Assembly: GCA_030950835.1 (NCBI GenBank)
Contig: JAUZQU010000224.1
Span: 1 to 15,941, forward strand
Direction of reading: 5' to 3'
Length of the DNA: 15,941 bases
Source of the DNA: Mariprofundaceae bacterium
GTDB lineage: Bacteria; Pseudomonadota; Zetaproteobacteria; Mariprofundales; Mariprofundaceae
Shown here: in pieces, positions 6,823-13,640 of the stretch
Layout of the letters: every line of letters begins with the position of its first letter
Numbering within the stretch: position 1 is the first letter of the stretch
Position numbers and translations under genes: made by a program
Notes under the pieces: model-generated
Told to the model about the DNA's origin: nothing
The model's database searches: none
What the model saw: the letters and a program-made list of their open reading frames with translations, nothing else

Positions 6823-8367
6823 ATGATGCGGATATTCTATACATGTGTTCTATGTTTGAGCTTATGTTTACTCACTTTTACTGCAGCTAAGGCAGATAAT
6901 ATAGACAACTTATTGCGTCAATATGATGCTTTGCCTACTACCGACCTCAAAATGGATGTAGAGCTGGGCAATTTATTGGCATTATCTGCATCGCTTGCGC
7001 CAGAAGCCTTGCCTGAATCATTGGAAAATATAGCTACACCGATTCGTGTGTTGATTGATGTGCGCAGCAACCATTCCGATGGAGCCCATGATTTTAAGAC
7101 CCTGATTGAACTTGCCAAAAAAAGACATATTGATGTCTTAACCTTCACCGAACACGATAGATATAGCATTCGTTTTGGCATCGACCCTATGCCGCATATT
7201 CTAGGTTACAGTATGGAACATCCATCTTTGTATGCCACGGGATTGACGCAGTTTTTCACTGATTTAACACAAGCCCAACAACAATATCCTGAAATGGGTC
7301 TTTATGCAGGCACAGAATCGACAGCAGGTTATTATTGGCAAGGTATTCCCTTTCAGAATTTGAGTTTACACAACGCAGAACGCCATTTCATTACCTTAGG
7401 TGTGGAGCAAGAAGCGCAGATACAAGCATTGAGTAGTTATAGCCTGCGTCATGCTTATGGTAATACAGAACTATCGTTGATATTCTGGTTTGTGTTGGTA
7501 TTCATGTTGATTTTTTACTTGTTACGCAAGCGAAAACGGGGGGTTGCACTGTTGCTTGCAGGCTCTTTTATTGCTTTTATCACCACTTGGCTGATGAAAC
7601 CTGTAGTCGATGCCGATGCGGACTTTATCCAAAGCGCACAAGAGCAAGGTTTGTGGACGATTTGGACACATCCAGGCACGTTATCGGGGGTGCGCCCTGG
7701 TCCTTTTGGCGTGAAGCTGGATACCCCGCCTTATAATCAACGTGTATTCACCTCGCCCACTGCTGATGCCTTTGCCGCAGTATATGGAGACACCGATCAG
7801 AATACGATGGCAGGTGGGATGTGGGATCAATGGATGTTGGATTATATGCATGGTTATGTGGCTAAACCTTTGTGGGCAGTGGCAGCGGGGGACTACCATG
7901 AGGAAGGACAATCGGCTGAATATTTGGGAAACTTCCCTATGGATGTCTGGGCAAAAAGTAAACGTTTAGAAGATGTGATGGCGGCTTTGCGGCAGGGTAA
8001 GATGGTGGCATGGCATATGCTGAAAGATCAAGATATTGCGATGAAAGCGTTGTATTTGAGTTATGTGGATGCGGCTGGAAACACACAAAATGTGCAAGCA
8101 GGTGATGAAGCGGTGGTGCCTGAAGCGGTGCGTTTGGTGGTGGCTTTGCGTTCGTTGAAACCGGATGCCGAGGTATTATCATTGCATGGGCAGTGGATTG
8201 TAGATGGTAAAGTAGCAGCTAAAGTGATGATTTCTACGGACGAAGAGGCGGCGGTATTTGCCCATGATTTACAGCTTAGCCAGGGTTTACATGTAGTAAG
8301 GTTGAAAATCCCAGGGCAACAGGGCATACGTTTGGAAAGTAATCCTTTTTTGCTGCGGGTGCGCTGA
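6823..8367 (+). CDS. Periplasmic PHP-domain protein with internal two-helix membrane hairpin
   Basis: A 514-residue protein. Residues 1-24 look like a Sec signal peptide (hydrophobic 4-20, A-K-A before position 25). A PHP-type metallohydrolase domain follows. DVRSNHSDG (79-87) is in the place of motif I, FTEHD (108-112) is motif II, and GTES (163-166) is motif III. After these, two hydrophobic helices (about 218-234 and 241-259) flank a basic turn RKRKR (235-239). The domain then resumes with WTHPG (281-285) and AAGDYHEEG (354-362), which resemble late PHP metal motifs. A predicted beta-rich tail (about 400-514) ends the protein. Signal peptide plus positive-inside loop place both catalytic halves in the periplasm. 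PHP proteins are phosphoesterases or other metal-dependent hydrolases; the substrate here is unknown. The stop shares one base with the wbqC-type start (TGATG). Confidence 0.8.
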   Translation: MMRIFYTCVLCLSLCLLTFTAAKADNIDNLLRQYDALPTTDLKMDVELGNLLALSASLAPEALPESLENIATPIRVLIDVRSNHSDGAHDFKTLIELAKKRHIDVLTFTEHDRYSIRFGIDPMPHILGYSMEHPSLYATGLTQFFTDLTQAQQQYPEMGLYAGTESTAGYYWQGIPFQNLSLHNAERHFITLGVEQEAQIQALSSYSLRHAYGNTELSLIFWFVLVFMLIFYLLRKRKRGVALLLAGSFIAFITTWLMKPVVDADADFIQSAQEQGLWTIWTHPGTLSGVRPGPFGVKLDTPPYNQRVFTSPTADAFAAVYGDTDQNTMAGGMWDQWMLDYMHGYVAKPLWAVAAGDYHEEGQSAEYLGNFPMDVWAKSKRLEDVMAALRQGKMVAWHMLKDQDIAMKALYLSYVDAAGNTQNVQAGDEAVVPEAVRLVVALRSLKPDAEVLSLHGQWIVDGKVAAKVMISTDEEAAVFAHDLQLSQGLHVVRLKIPGQQGIRLESNPFLLRVR

Positions 8368-9062
8368 TGGTGAGCGTGAGTATACATCAGCCTAATTATA
8401 TGCCGTGGTCAGGATTTTTTCATAAATGGCTGTCATCTGACCATTTTGTATTGTTGGATAACGTACAATACCATAAAAATGAGTGGCAGAACCGCAATCA
8501 AATCAAAACCAGCCAAGGTAAACAGTGGATTACAGTGCCTGTGACGTACCGTTTTCCGCAACGTATTGAAGAAGTAAATATCGTTGCCAATACTTGGGCA
8601 AAAAAACAAATCGCCAGCATTGAACAAGCCTACAGTAAAGCGCCATTTTTCCATGATTATTGGTTGCCTATACATGTGATTTTAAGTGAGCCGCATGATA
8701 AATTATCCGATTTGAACATCAGCCTCATTCGTTGTTTGGGGCAACTTTTAGGCTGCACTGCGCCTTTACATGTGGCTTCTGATTTGCCCATGTTCAGCAC
8801 AGAAGCTACGCCACGTTTGATGGACATTTGCCAACATTTGCAAGCAGATGTTTATCATTCAGGTGCAGAAGGGCGCAGTTATTTGCAGCAAGATGTGTTT
8901 GTAAATGCAGGTTTGGGGCTGCGATTTCAAGACATTTCCCCTGTGTCATATCCCCAATTACACGGCGAATTTGTGCCGTATTTAAGTGTGCTTGATGTCT
9001 TGTTCAATTTGGGCGAAGATGCTCCAAGTAGGATTCGTAGTATGGGAGGTTGGGTTTTATGA
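8367..9062 (+). CDS. WbqC-family protein
   Basis: A 231-residue soluble protein with the family opening S-I-H-Q-P-N-Y-x-P-W-x-G-F-F (residues 5-18), followed by LLDNVQYHKNEWQNRN (29-44) and a conserved GRSYL segment near the middle-to-C-terminal part. These are hallmarks of the WbqC family (Pfam WbqC), found in O-antigen and other surface-polysaccharide clusters and generally thought to modify amino sugars; the reaction of this member cannot be read from sequence. No signal peptide or membrane helix is seen, so it is probably cytoplasmic. It overlaps the PHP gene by one base and the PIG-L gene by four, which implies coordinated translation with a deacetylase and an aminotransferase. It carries no separate ribosome binding site of note. 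Confidence 0.9.
   Translation: MVSVSIHQPNYMPWSGFFHKWLSSDHFVLLDNVQYHKNEWQNRNQIKTSQGKQWITVPVTYRFPQRIEEVNIVANTWAKKQIASIEQAYSKAPFFHDYWLPIHVILSEPHDKLSDLNISLIRCLGQLLGCTAPLHVASDLPMFSTEATPRLMDICQHLQADVYHSGAEGRSYLQQDVFVNAGLGLRFQDISPVSYPQLHGEFVPYLSVLDVLFNLGEDAPSRIRSMGGWVL
9044..9050 (+). promoter_or_regulatory. Strong ribosome binding site GGGAGGT for the PIG-L gene
   Basis: GGGAGGT within the end of the WbqC-family gene, eight bases before the ATG at 9059. It excludes a TTG at 9050, which overlaps the site. Confidence 0.8.
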
Positions 9063-9670
9063 GTATTATTCTTGCTTTAGCACCACACCCTGACGATCTT
9101 GAAATTGGTTGTGGCGGTACACTTGCCCAACATGCCAAACGTGGCGATGATGTTTATATCTATGTGGCGACTTCGGGTGAAGTTGGTGGCGATGCAGACA
9201 TTCGTCGCCAAGAACAAGAAGCTGCTGCGGCAATTTTAGGTGTCAAAAAAGTATACTGGGGTGGTTTTTTGGACACCAGATTGCCTGAGTTTGGGCAGCC
9301 ATTGATGGCAAGTTTAGAACAGCTTATCCAAGATGTGAATCCAGACACGGTATACTTCAACCACAAAGAGGATACCCACCAAGATCATCGGGTGTTGGCA
9401 CAAGTTGCCCATTCGGTGACCCGTTATGTGGTGAATGTATTGACCTACGAAACACCATCCACCATCCACTTTGAACCTACGCTATTTATGGATACTTCCG
9501 ATACTTTGGGCCTGAAAATCCAAGCGTTAAATGCCCATGCTTCGCAAGTGGAGCGTACACACAGCCGTTTAAACATTACTGAAATTGCCTTGGCCACCTC
9601 ACATTTTCGTGGTGTACAAGGTAAAATGTCTTGTGCGGAGGCTTTTGTGCCTATTCGTATGCGTTTGTGA
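9059..9670 (+). CDS. PIG-L/LmbE-family metal-dependent N-deacetylase
   Basis: A 203-residue zinc-dependent deacetylase of the PIG-L/LmbE family. Members remove N-acetyl groups from sugars such as GlcNAc-inositol, GlcNAc-malate (BshB) or lipid-linked GlcNAc. The two zinc motifs are present: A-P-H-P-D-D (8-13, His10, Asp12, Asp13) and H-Q-D-H-R (107-111, His107, His110). It begins directly with a Rossmann-like strand and lacks a signal peptide, so it is cytoplasmic. It is a little short for the family. It sits between the WbqC-family gene (ATGA overlap) and the DegT-type gene (GTGA overlap), which favours a nucleotide- or glycan-linked amino sugar as substrate. A bacillithiol BshB1-like role is an alternative, but no bshA or bshC is nearby. 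Confidence 0.92.
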   Translation: MSIILALAPHPDDLEIGCGGTLAQHAKRGDDVYIYVATSGEVGGDADIRRQEQEAAAAILGVKKVYWGGFLDTRLPEFGQPLMASLEQLIQDVNPDTVYFNHKEDTHQDHRVLAQVAHSVTRYVVNVLTYETPSTIHFEPTLFMDTSDTLGLKIQALNAHASQVERTHSRLNITEIALATSHFRGVQGKMSCAEAFVPIRMRL

Positions 9671-10704
9671 AACACATTCCGCATGCTTCACCTGCATTTG
9701 GTAGCGCTTTTCAACAAGCAGCAGCAGATGTCCTAGATTCAGGTATCTTGGCGCAAGGTAAACAAAGTCAGCAGCTTGAGCTGGCTATCGCGGCATACTT
9801 TAAACGTGATTTCGTGCTGGCAGTGGATTCAGGTACTAGCGCCTTGATGTTAAGCATTCGTGCCTTATTGAAGCATCAACAAGGGCGAGTTGGCATCCCT
9901 GCTTATGCTTGTGCCTCGTTATTGTTTGCGGTCAAAGCAGCAGGGGCAACACCTGTGTTCATGGATTGTGATGCTGCGTTGTGCTTGGATCAAGAGCAAG
10001 CGTGGAAGGTGATACCTAGCTTGGATGTATTGGTCTTGGTGCACCCGTTTGGTTTGGTCGAACCCATGGTTGGACAAGCTTTTCCTTGCCCTGTGATTGA
10101 AGATGTGGCGCAATCGGTAGGCGCAACTTGGCAGCAGCGCAAAGTTGGCACATGGACGGATATATGTGTGGGTTCATGTTATGCAACCAAACCCTGGGGC
10201 GGTGCTTATGGTGGTTTTGTTGTGACTGATGATCAGCATCTCAACGCCAAAATCAGCGCCATGACAGACCCTGATCATGCAGACTTACAACAGCCGTATG
10301 TGGGGCATCATCAGCTATCGAACATGCATGCAGCCTTGGCAGTCACACGTTTGCAAGAAGCGGATAAAAACATAGATAAACGGCATATATTAGCCGAAAA
10401 GTATGATGGTTGGTTAAAAAATAGCCCCAACCAACGTATTTCTGCCCATCATGAGGCGCAAAGCAACCATTTCCGTTATGTCATACGTTGCCAAGCAACC
10501 GCAGAGCTTGCGCTGGAGCAACTGCAAGCTTTAGGCATAGGTGCGCGCCGACCTGTCCAAATACCCCTGCATCACAGTCAACCGAGTAAACTTTGTCCGC
10601 AAGCTGATTTGGCATGGCAACATTGTATATCACTGCCCATGTTGACGGATTTGGATGAGGAAAGTTTGCAGCACTTGGAACAAGGGATTCAACAATGTTT
10701 ATAA
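9667..10704 (+). CDS. DegT/DnrJ/EryC1-type PLP-dependent sugar aminotransferase
   Basis: A 345-residue fold-type I PLP enzyme. DegT family members usually transfer an amino group from glutamate to a keto sugar nucleotide, making amino sugars for glycans. Visible landmarks are the substrate/PLP loop VDSGTSAL (53-60), the P-x-Y segment IPAYAC (77-82), the pyridine-binding aspartate in IEDVAQS (Asp146), and the Schiff-base lysine Lys175 in CYATKPWGG. The stretch following the lysine (WGGAYGGF) differs from the more usual GEGG pattern. The GTG at 9667 overlaps the PIG-L stop by four bases and begins at the typical N-terminal sequence. A TTG at 9631 would give 12 extra residues and is less likely. 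No nucleotide-sugar dehydratase or oxidase that would supply the keto sugar is encoded in the window. Confidence 0.9.
   Translation: MKHIPHASPAFGSAFQQAAADVLDSGILAQGKQSQQLELAIAAYFKRDFVLAVDSGTSALMLSIRALLKHQQGRVGIPAYACASLLFAVKAAGATPVFMDCDAALCLDQEQAWKVIPSLDVLVLVHPFGLVEPMVGQAFPCPVIEDVAQSVGATWQQRKVGTWTDICVGSCYATKPWGGAYGGFVVTDDQHLNAKISAMTDPDHADLQQPYVGHHQLSNMHAALAVTRLQEADKNIDKRHILAEKYDGWLKNSPNQRISAHHEAQSNHFRYVIRCQATAELALEQLQALGIGARRPVQIPLHHSQPSKLCPQADLAWQHCISLPMLTDLDEESLQHLEQGIQQCL
10682..10687 (+). promoter_or_regulatory. Ribosome binding site AAGGGA for the glycosyltransferase gene
   Basis: AAGGGA inside the end of the aminotransferase gene, seven bases before the ATG at 10695. It supports a start that overlaps the upstream gene by ten bases. 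Confidence 0.6.
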
Positions 10705-11810
10705 CACTTGATCGCCCACTTAGCCGTTATTTGGCGTTGCTTTTAGGCATACTTTTGGTGATTCCTTGGCAGGTTCAAGGTTTGTGGCTGCAAGGTTTCT
10801 TTTTATTTGGCTCTACCTTCTTTCTCACCTTTGCTTTGATGCCGCTATTGATTCGTGTTGCCCATCATATGGGTGCCTTAGACTACCCTGATGCAAGGCG
10901 TGTTCATGCTCAGCCTACACCGCGTATTGGTGGTGTGGCGGTATTGCTGGCGGTGAATATCAGCTTGTTGTGTAATTTTAATTTCTCTTTGGCATTTAAA
11001 GGGGTTTGCCTGTCGGCATTGATTGTGGGGCTGATTTCTTTGTGGGATGACATGCAAGAAATGCCTGCGTTGTTGAAGTTGCTAGGGCAGTTGTTGGCGA
11101 TAGCTGTGTTACTGTATTGCGATGTGGTGATTCAATTTGCGCCTGAAACATGGTGGGGCGACTTGCTTGAATATGGGGTGACTGCCTTTTGGATGTTGGG
11201 CATTACCAATGCTTTTAATTTCTTGGATGGTATCAATGGTTTAGCCGCTTCTTTGGCGATGGTCACATGTTTGTTGATGGCAGCACTGGCATGGCATACA
11301 GGACAAAGTTATATGTTGTTTTTATGCCTTGCTTTGGCAGGTGGTGCAGCAGGATTTTTACCCGATAATGCACGATATGATCAGCAAGCGAGGTGTTTTT
11401 TAGGTGATGTAGGCAGCACCTATTTAGGCTGGATGATGGCGGGTATTGCGGTGATGGGGGATTGGTCGTCGGATGGGGCAATCAAGGCATATTCTGCACC
11501 ACTATTGATTTTCTCAGTGATGATTTTTGATATGATTTATACCACGATTGCCCGCTTTAAGCGTGGGGATGTGCATAATTTTAAAGAGTGGATTGAATTT
11601 GTGGGTAAAGATCATTTGCATCATAGGTTGATGGATTTGGGCTGTAATCAAGCCCAAGCAGTGTTGTTGATTATCAGTTTTACCTTATTGATGGGGCTAA
11701 GTGCTTTGGCTTTGATTCAGGGAAGTTTGATTGCGGTGGTCTTGTTATTGATTCAGGCAGTGGTGTTTTATTTGGCGTTAAGCTTTTTGATGATTAGGGC
11801 GCAAAAGTGA
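10695..11810 (+). CDS. WecA/TagO-like undecaprenyl-phosphate sugar-1-phosphate transferase (MraY superfamily)
   Basis: A 371-residue polytopic inner-membrane protein with about ten or eleven hydrophobic segments. Enzymes of this superfamily move a HexNAc-1-phosphate from a UDP-sugar to undecaprenyl phosphate, starting glycan assembly. Cytoplasmic-loop motifs are in the expected order. These are RVHAQPTPRIGG (69-80), the Mg-site Asp pair WDD (117-119), NAFNFLDGINGLA (172-184), FLGDVGSTYLG (235-245) and the C-terminal HLHHRL (307-312). The H-L-H-H-R block and absence of MraY-specific features favour the WecA/TagO/WbpL branch over MraY. The preceding aminotransferase and deacetylase suggest that it primes a glycan with an amino sugar. 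yggS overlaps its end by four bases (GTGA). Confidence 0.93.
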   Translation: MFITLDRPLSRYLALLLGILLVIPWQVQGLWLQGFFLFGSTFFLTFALMPLLIRVAHHMGALDYPDARRVHAQPTPRIGGVAVLLAVNISLLCNFNFSLAFKGVCLSALIVGLISLWDDMQEMPALLKLLGQLLAIAVLLYCDVVIQFAPETWWGDLLEYGVTAFWMLGITNAFNFLDGINGLAASLAMVTCLLMAALAWHTGQSYMLFLCLALAGGAAGFLPDNARYDQQARCFLGDVGSTYLGWMMAGIAVMGDWSSDGAIKAYSAPLLIFSVMIFDMIYTTIARFKRGDVHNFKEWIEFVGKDHLHHRLMDLGCNQAQAVLLIISFTLLMGLSALALIQGSLIAVVLLLIQAVVFYLALSFLMIRAQK

Positions 11811-12445
11811 GTGATAGTAAGCTGATTCAACGCTGGAAAAACATGGTGCAAAGCTTGCCCGAACAAACGCAGCTGCTGGCAGTATCTAAATATACAACAG
11901 ATGAAAAAGTGGCGTGTTTAATCAAGGCAGGGCAACAAGATTTTGCAGAAGCTAAACCACAGTCCTTGCGCGATCGCGCCCAACATTATCCGCAAGTGCG
12001 CTGGCATATGATTGGTCCTTTGCAGAAGAATAAAGCGAAATATGTGGGCAAGTTTGCTGCGACTTGGCACTCGCTGTGCGATGTAGAGACGGCTTTAGCG
12101 GTTGCCAAACATGTGCAAGACAGGGTGTTGCCAGTGTGGATTCAGGTGAACATTTCAGGCGAAAGCCAAAAACAAGGCGTATCAGAAGCTGACTTGACCT
12201 TGTTTTATACGCAAATATGCCCTATAAAAGAACTGCATGTCGTAGGTTTGATGGGTATGGCAGCGAAAGATGGGGATAAACGCCAAACATTTGCTAAGTT
12301 GCGCCAATGTAGGGATAACTTGTTGGCGCAGTTCCCTGAATCTGCTTGCCAAGGTTTGTCTATGGGCATGAGTAATGACTGGCGTATTGCAATTGAGGAA
12401 GGTGCGACCATGATTCGCCTAGGCTCAAATATTTTTAATGATTAA
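11807..12445 (+). CDS. yggS: YggS/PLPBP-family pyridoxal phosphate homeostasis protein
   Basis: A 212-residue PLP-binding protein of the alanine racemase N-terminal fold, which buffers intracellular PLP and influences amino-acid pools rather than catalysing a known reaction. The PLP lysine is Lys28 in LLAVSKYTT. Later blocks WHMIGPLQKNKAKYV, VNISGESQKQG and SMGMSNDWRIAIEEGATMIRLGSNIF match the family. The segment usually written FGENxxQE reads FAEAKPQS here (about residues 46-53), a noticeable departure. The protein is slightly shorter than the usual 225-235 residues, mainly at the N-terminus. The start is GTG, overlapping the upstream gene by four bases. The order yggS-proC-yggT is widely conserved, which supports the call. 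Confidence 0.94.
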   Translation: MSDSKLIQRWKNMVQSLPEQTQLLAVSKYTTDEKVACLIKAGQQDFAEAKPQSLRDRAQHYPQVRWHMIGPLQKNKAKYVGKFAATWHSLCDVETALAVAKHVQDRVLPVWIQVNISGESQKQGVSEADLTLFYTQICPIKELHVVGLMGMAAKDGDKRQTFAKLRQCRDNLLAQFPESACQGLSMGMSNDWRIAIEEGATMIRLGSNIFND

Positions 12446-12452
12446 GGATACT

Positions 12453-13256
12453 ATGAAACAACAAAAGGTAACATTTATTGGTGGCGGAAACATGAGCGAG
12501 GCTTTGTTCTCTGGGCTGCTCAAATCGGGACATGCTGCTGCGAAAATTACAGTGGCTGACGTAGAAGAAGAGCGTTTGCAAGCCTTGCATGAGCAATATG
12601 CTGTGCAGACAAGCTTGGATAATGTCGAAGCTATTCAACATGCTGATGTGGTGGTCTTGGCAGTCAAACCCCAGCAAATTGAAGCTGTGCTCAAAGCAAT
12701 CAGCCCATCACTTACGAGCGAGACCACGCTTGTCAGCATTGCTGCTGGTCTTGGTATTGAAAAAATGTGCGGCTTTGCCCAACGTGATGATTTATCTTTT
12801 GTGCGGGTGATGCCCAATACTCCAGCGTTGTTGGGGGCAGGTATGTCGGTATTGTTCAGTGATGCGGGGCAAGAGCATCAAGATAGAGCAGAATACATCC
12901 TCGCAGCTTCTGGTAAGACAGCTTGGGTGGATCAAGAGCGTTTATTACATGCAGTGACTGCGGTTTCAGGCAGTGGGCCGGCATATTTCTTTTTGTTGGC
13001 AGAAATGATGGCCGCAGCAGGAGAGTCGCATGGTTTATCCAAAGAATTAGCCGCGCAACTCGCCAGCCAAACGGCTTTGGGCGCAGGTCGTATGTTGGTG
13101 GAAAGTGGGCGTGATGCGGCAACGTTGCGTAGCCAAGTCACCAGCCCTGGTGGCACTACGCAAGCTGCCTTGGATAAAATGTATGAACGTGATTTACCCA
13201 CAGCCATACGCCAAGGTGTACAAGCTGCTTTTAAACGTTCCAAAGCGTTGGCATAA
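12453..13256 (+). CDS. proC: Pyrroline-5-carboxylate reductase ProC
   Basis: A 267-residue NAD(P)H-dependent enzyme that reduces 1-pyrroline-5-carboxylate to proline, the last step of proline biosynthesis, in the cytoplasm. The N-terminal Rossmann fold carries FIGGGNMSEAL (8-18). The NADP-site block AVKPQ is at 70-74 and RVMPNTPALLGAG at 118-130. The C-terminal dimerisation domain has AVSGSGPAYFF (170-180) and the signature ending SPGGTTQAAL (231-240). Length is normal (E. coli 269). TAAGGA, formed across the yggS stop, lies four bases before the ATG at 12453. An ATG at 12438 overlaps yggS and lacks a site. yggT abuts directly. Confidence 0.96.
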   Translation: MKQQKVTFIGGGNMSEALFSGLLKSGHAAAKITVADVEEERLQALHEQYAVQTSLDNVEAIQHADVVVLAVKPQQIEAVLKAISPSLTSETTLVSIAAGLGIEKMCGFAQRDDLSFVRVMPNTPALLGAGMSVLFSDAGQEHQDRAEYILAASGKTAWVDQERLLHAVTAVSGSGPAYFFLLAEMMAAAGESHGLSKELAAQLASQTALGAGRMLVESGRDAATLRSQVTSPGGTTQAALDKMYERDLPTAIRQGVQAAFKRSKALA

Positions 13257-13559
13257 ATGTTTGTGTTGGGCTTTTTCTTGGAAGCATTATCAGGGTTGAT
13301 GGCTATCATTTTAGACATTGCGATGATTATCATCATTGCGCGTGTGATTTTATCATGGGTTTCTCCAGACCCACACAATCCTATTGTGCGTCTGATTAAC
13401 CAGCTTTCTGAGCCGATTTTGTTCCCTGTTCGCCGTCGTGTGCCTTATTTTCAAGGCATGGACTTTTCAGCTTTGATTGTGTTGATGTTGATTTACTTTG
13501 TGGATACTGCAATCGTGCAAACCCTGCATCGTTTTGCGTTGATGTTAAGCGCCCATTGA
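13257..13559 (+). CDS. yggT: YggT-family inner membrane protein
   Basis: A 100-residue protein with two hydrophobic stretches (about 10-33 and 69-90) around the conserved RVILSWVSPDPHNPIVRLIN and SEPILFPVRRRVP blocks (roughly 29-63). This is the single-copy form of the YggT family (YGGT/Ycf19-like); the E. coli protein contains two copies. The molecular function is not established; homologues are linked to division, osmotic stress or membrane-complex assembly. It starts immediately after the proC TAA (TAAATG) and ends the long operon. The DUF167 (yggU) gene that often follows is absent here. Confidence 0.9.
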   Translation: MFVLGFFLEALSGLMAIILDIAMIIIIARVILSWVSPDPHNPIVRLINQLSEPILFPVRRRVPYFQGMDFSALIVLMLIYFVDTAIVQTLHRFALMLSAH

Positions 13560-13640
13560 CACACTGTTGACCCTGAAAAAATCCATAGTTTGAACCACTG
13601 CTTGTAGTCTTATGTTTTCTATCTTCATCAGGAGCTAATC
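13560..13640 (+). promoter_or_regulatory. 81-nt intergenic region upstream of the phosphofructokinase gene
   Basis: AT-rich gap that probably contains a promoter. A TTGAAC at 13590-13595 and a TATGTT at 13611-13616 are separated by 15 bases, shorter than ideal, so this is only a candidate. A TTGACC at 13567-13572 has no matching -10. A clear ribosome binding site, AGGAG (13630-13634), lies six bases before the ATG. No terminator hairpin is visible after yggT. Confidence 0.35.

Noticed and set aside
11968..11979. 12-base perfect palindrome GCGCGATCGCGC inside yggS
   Set aside because: It encodes conserved-looking Arg-Asp-Arg-Ala codons and occurs once; a single GC-rich palindrome in coding sequence is not evidence of a site.
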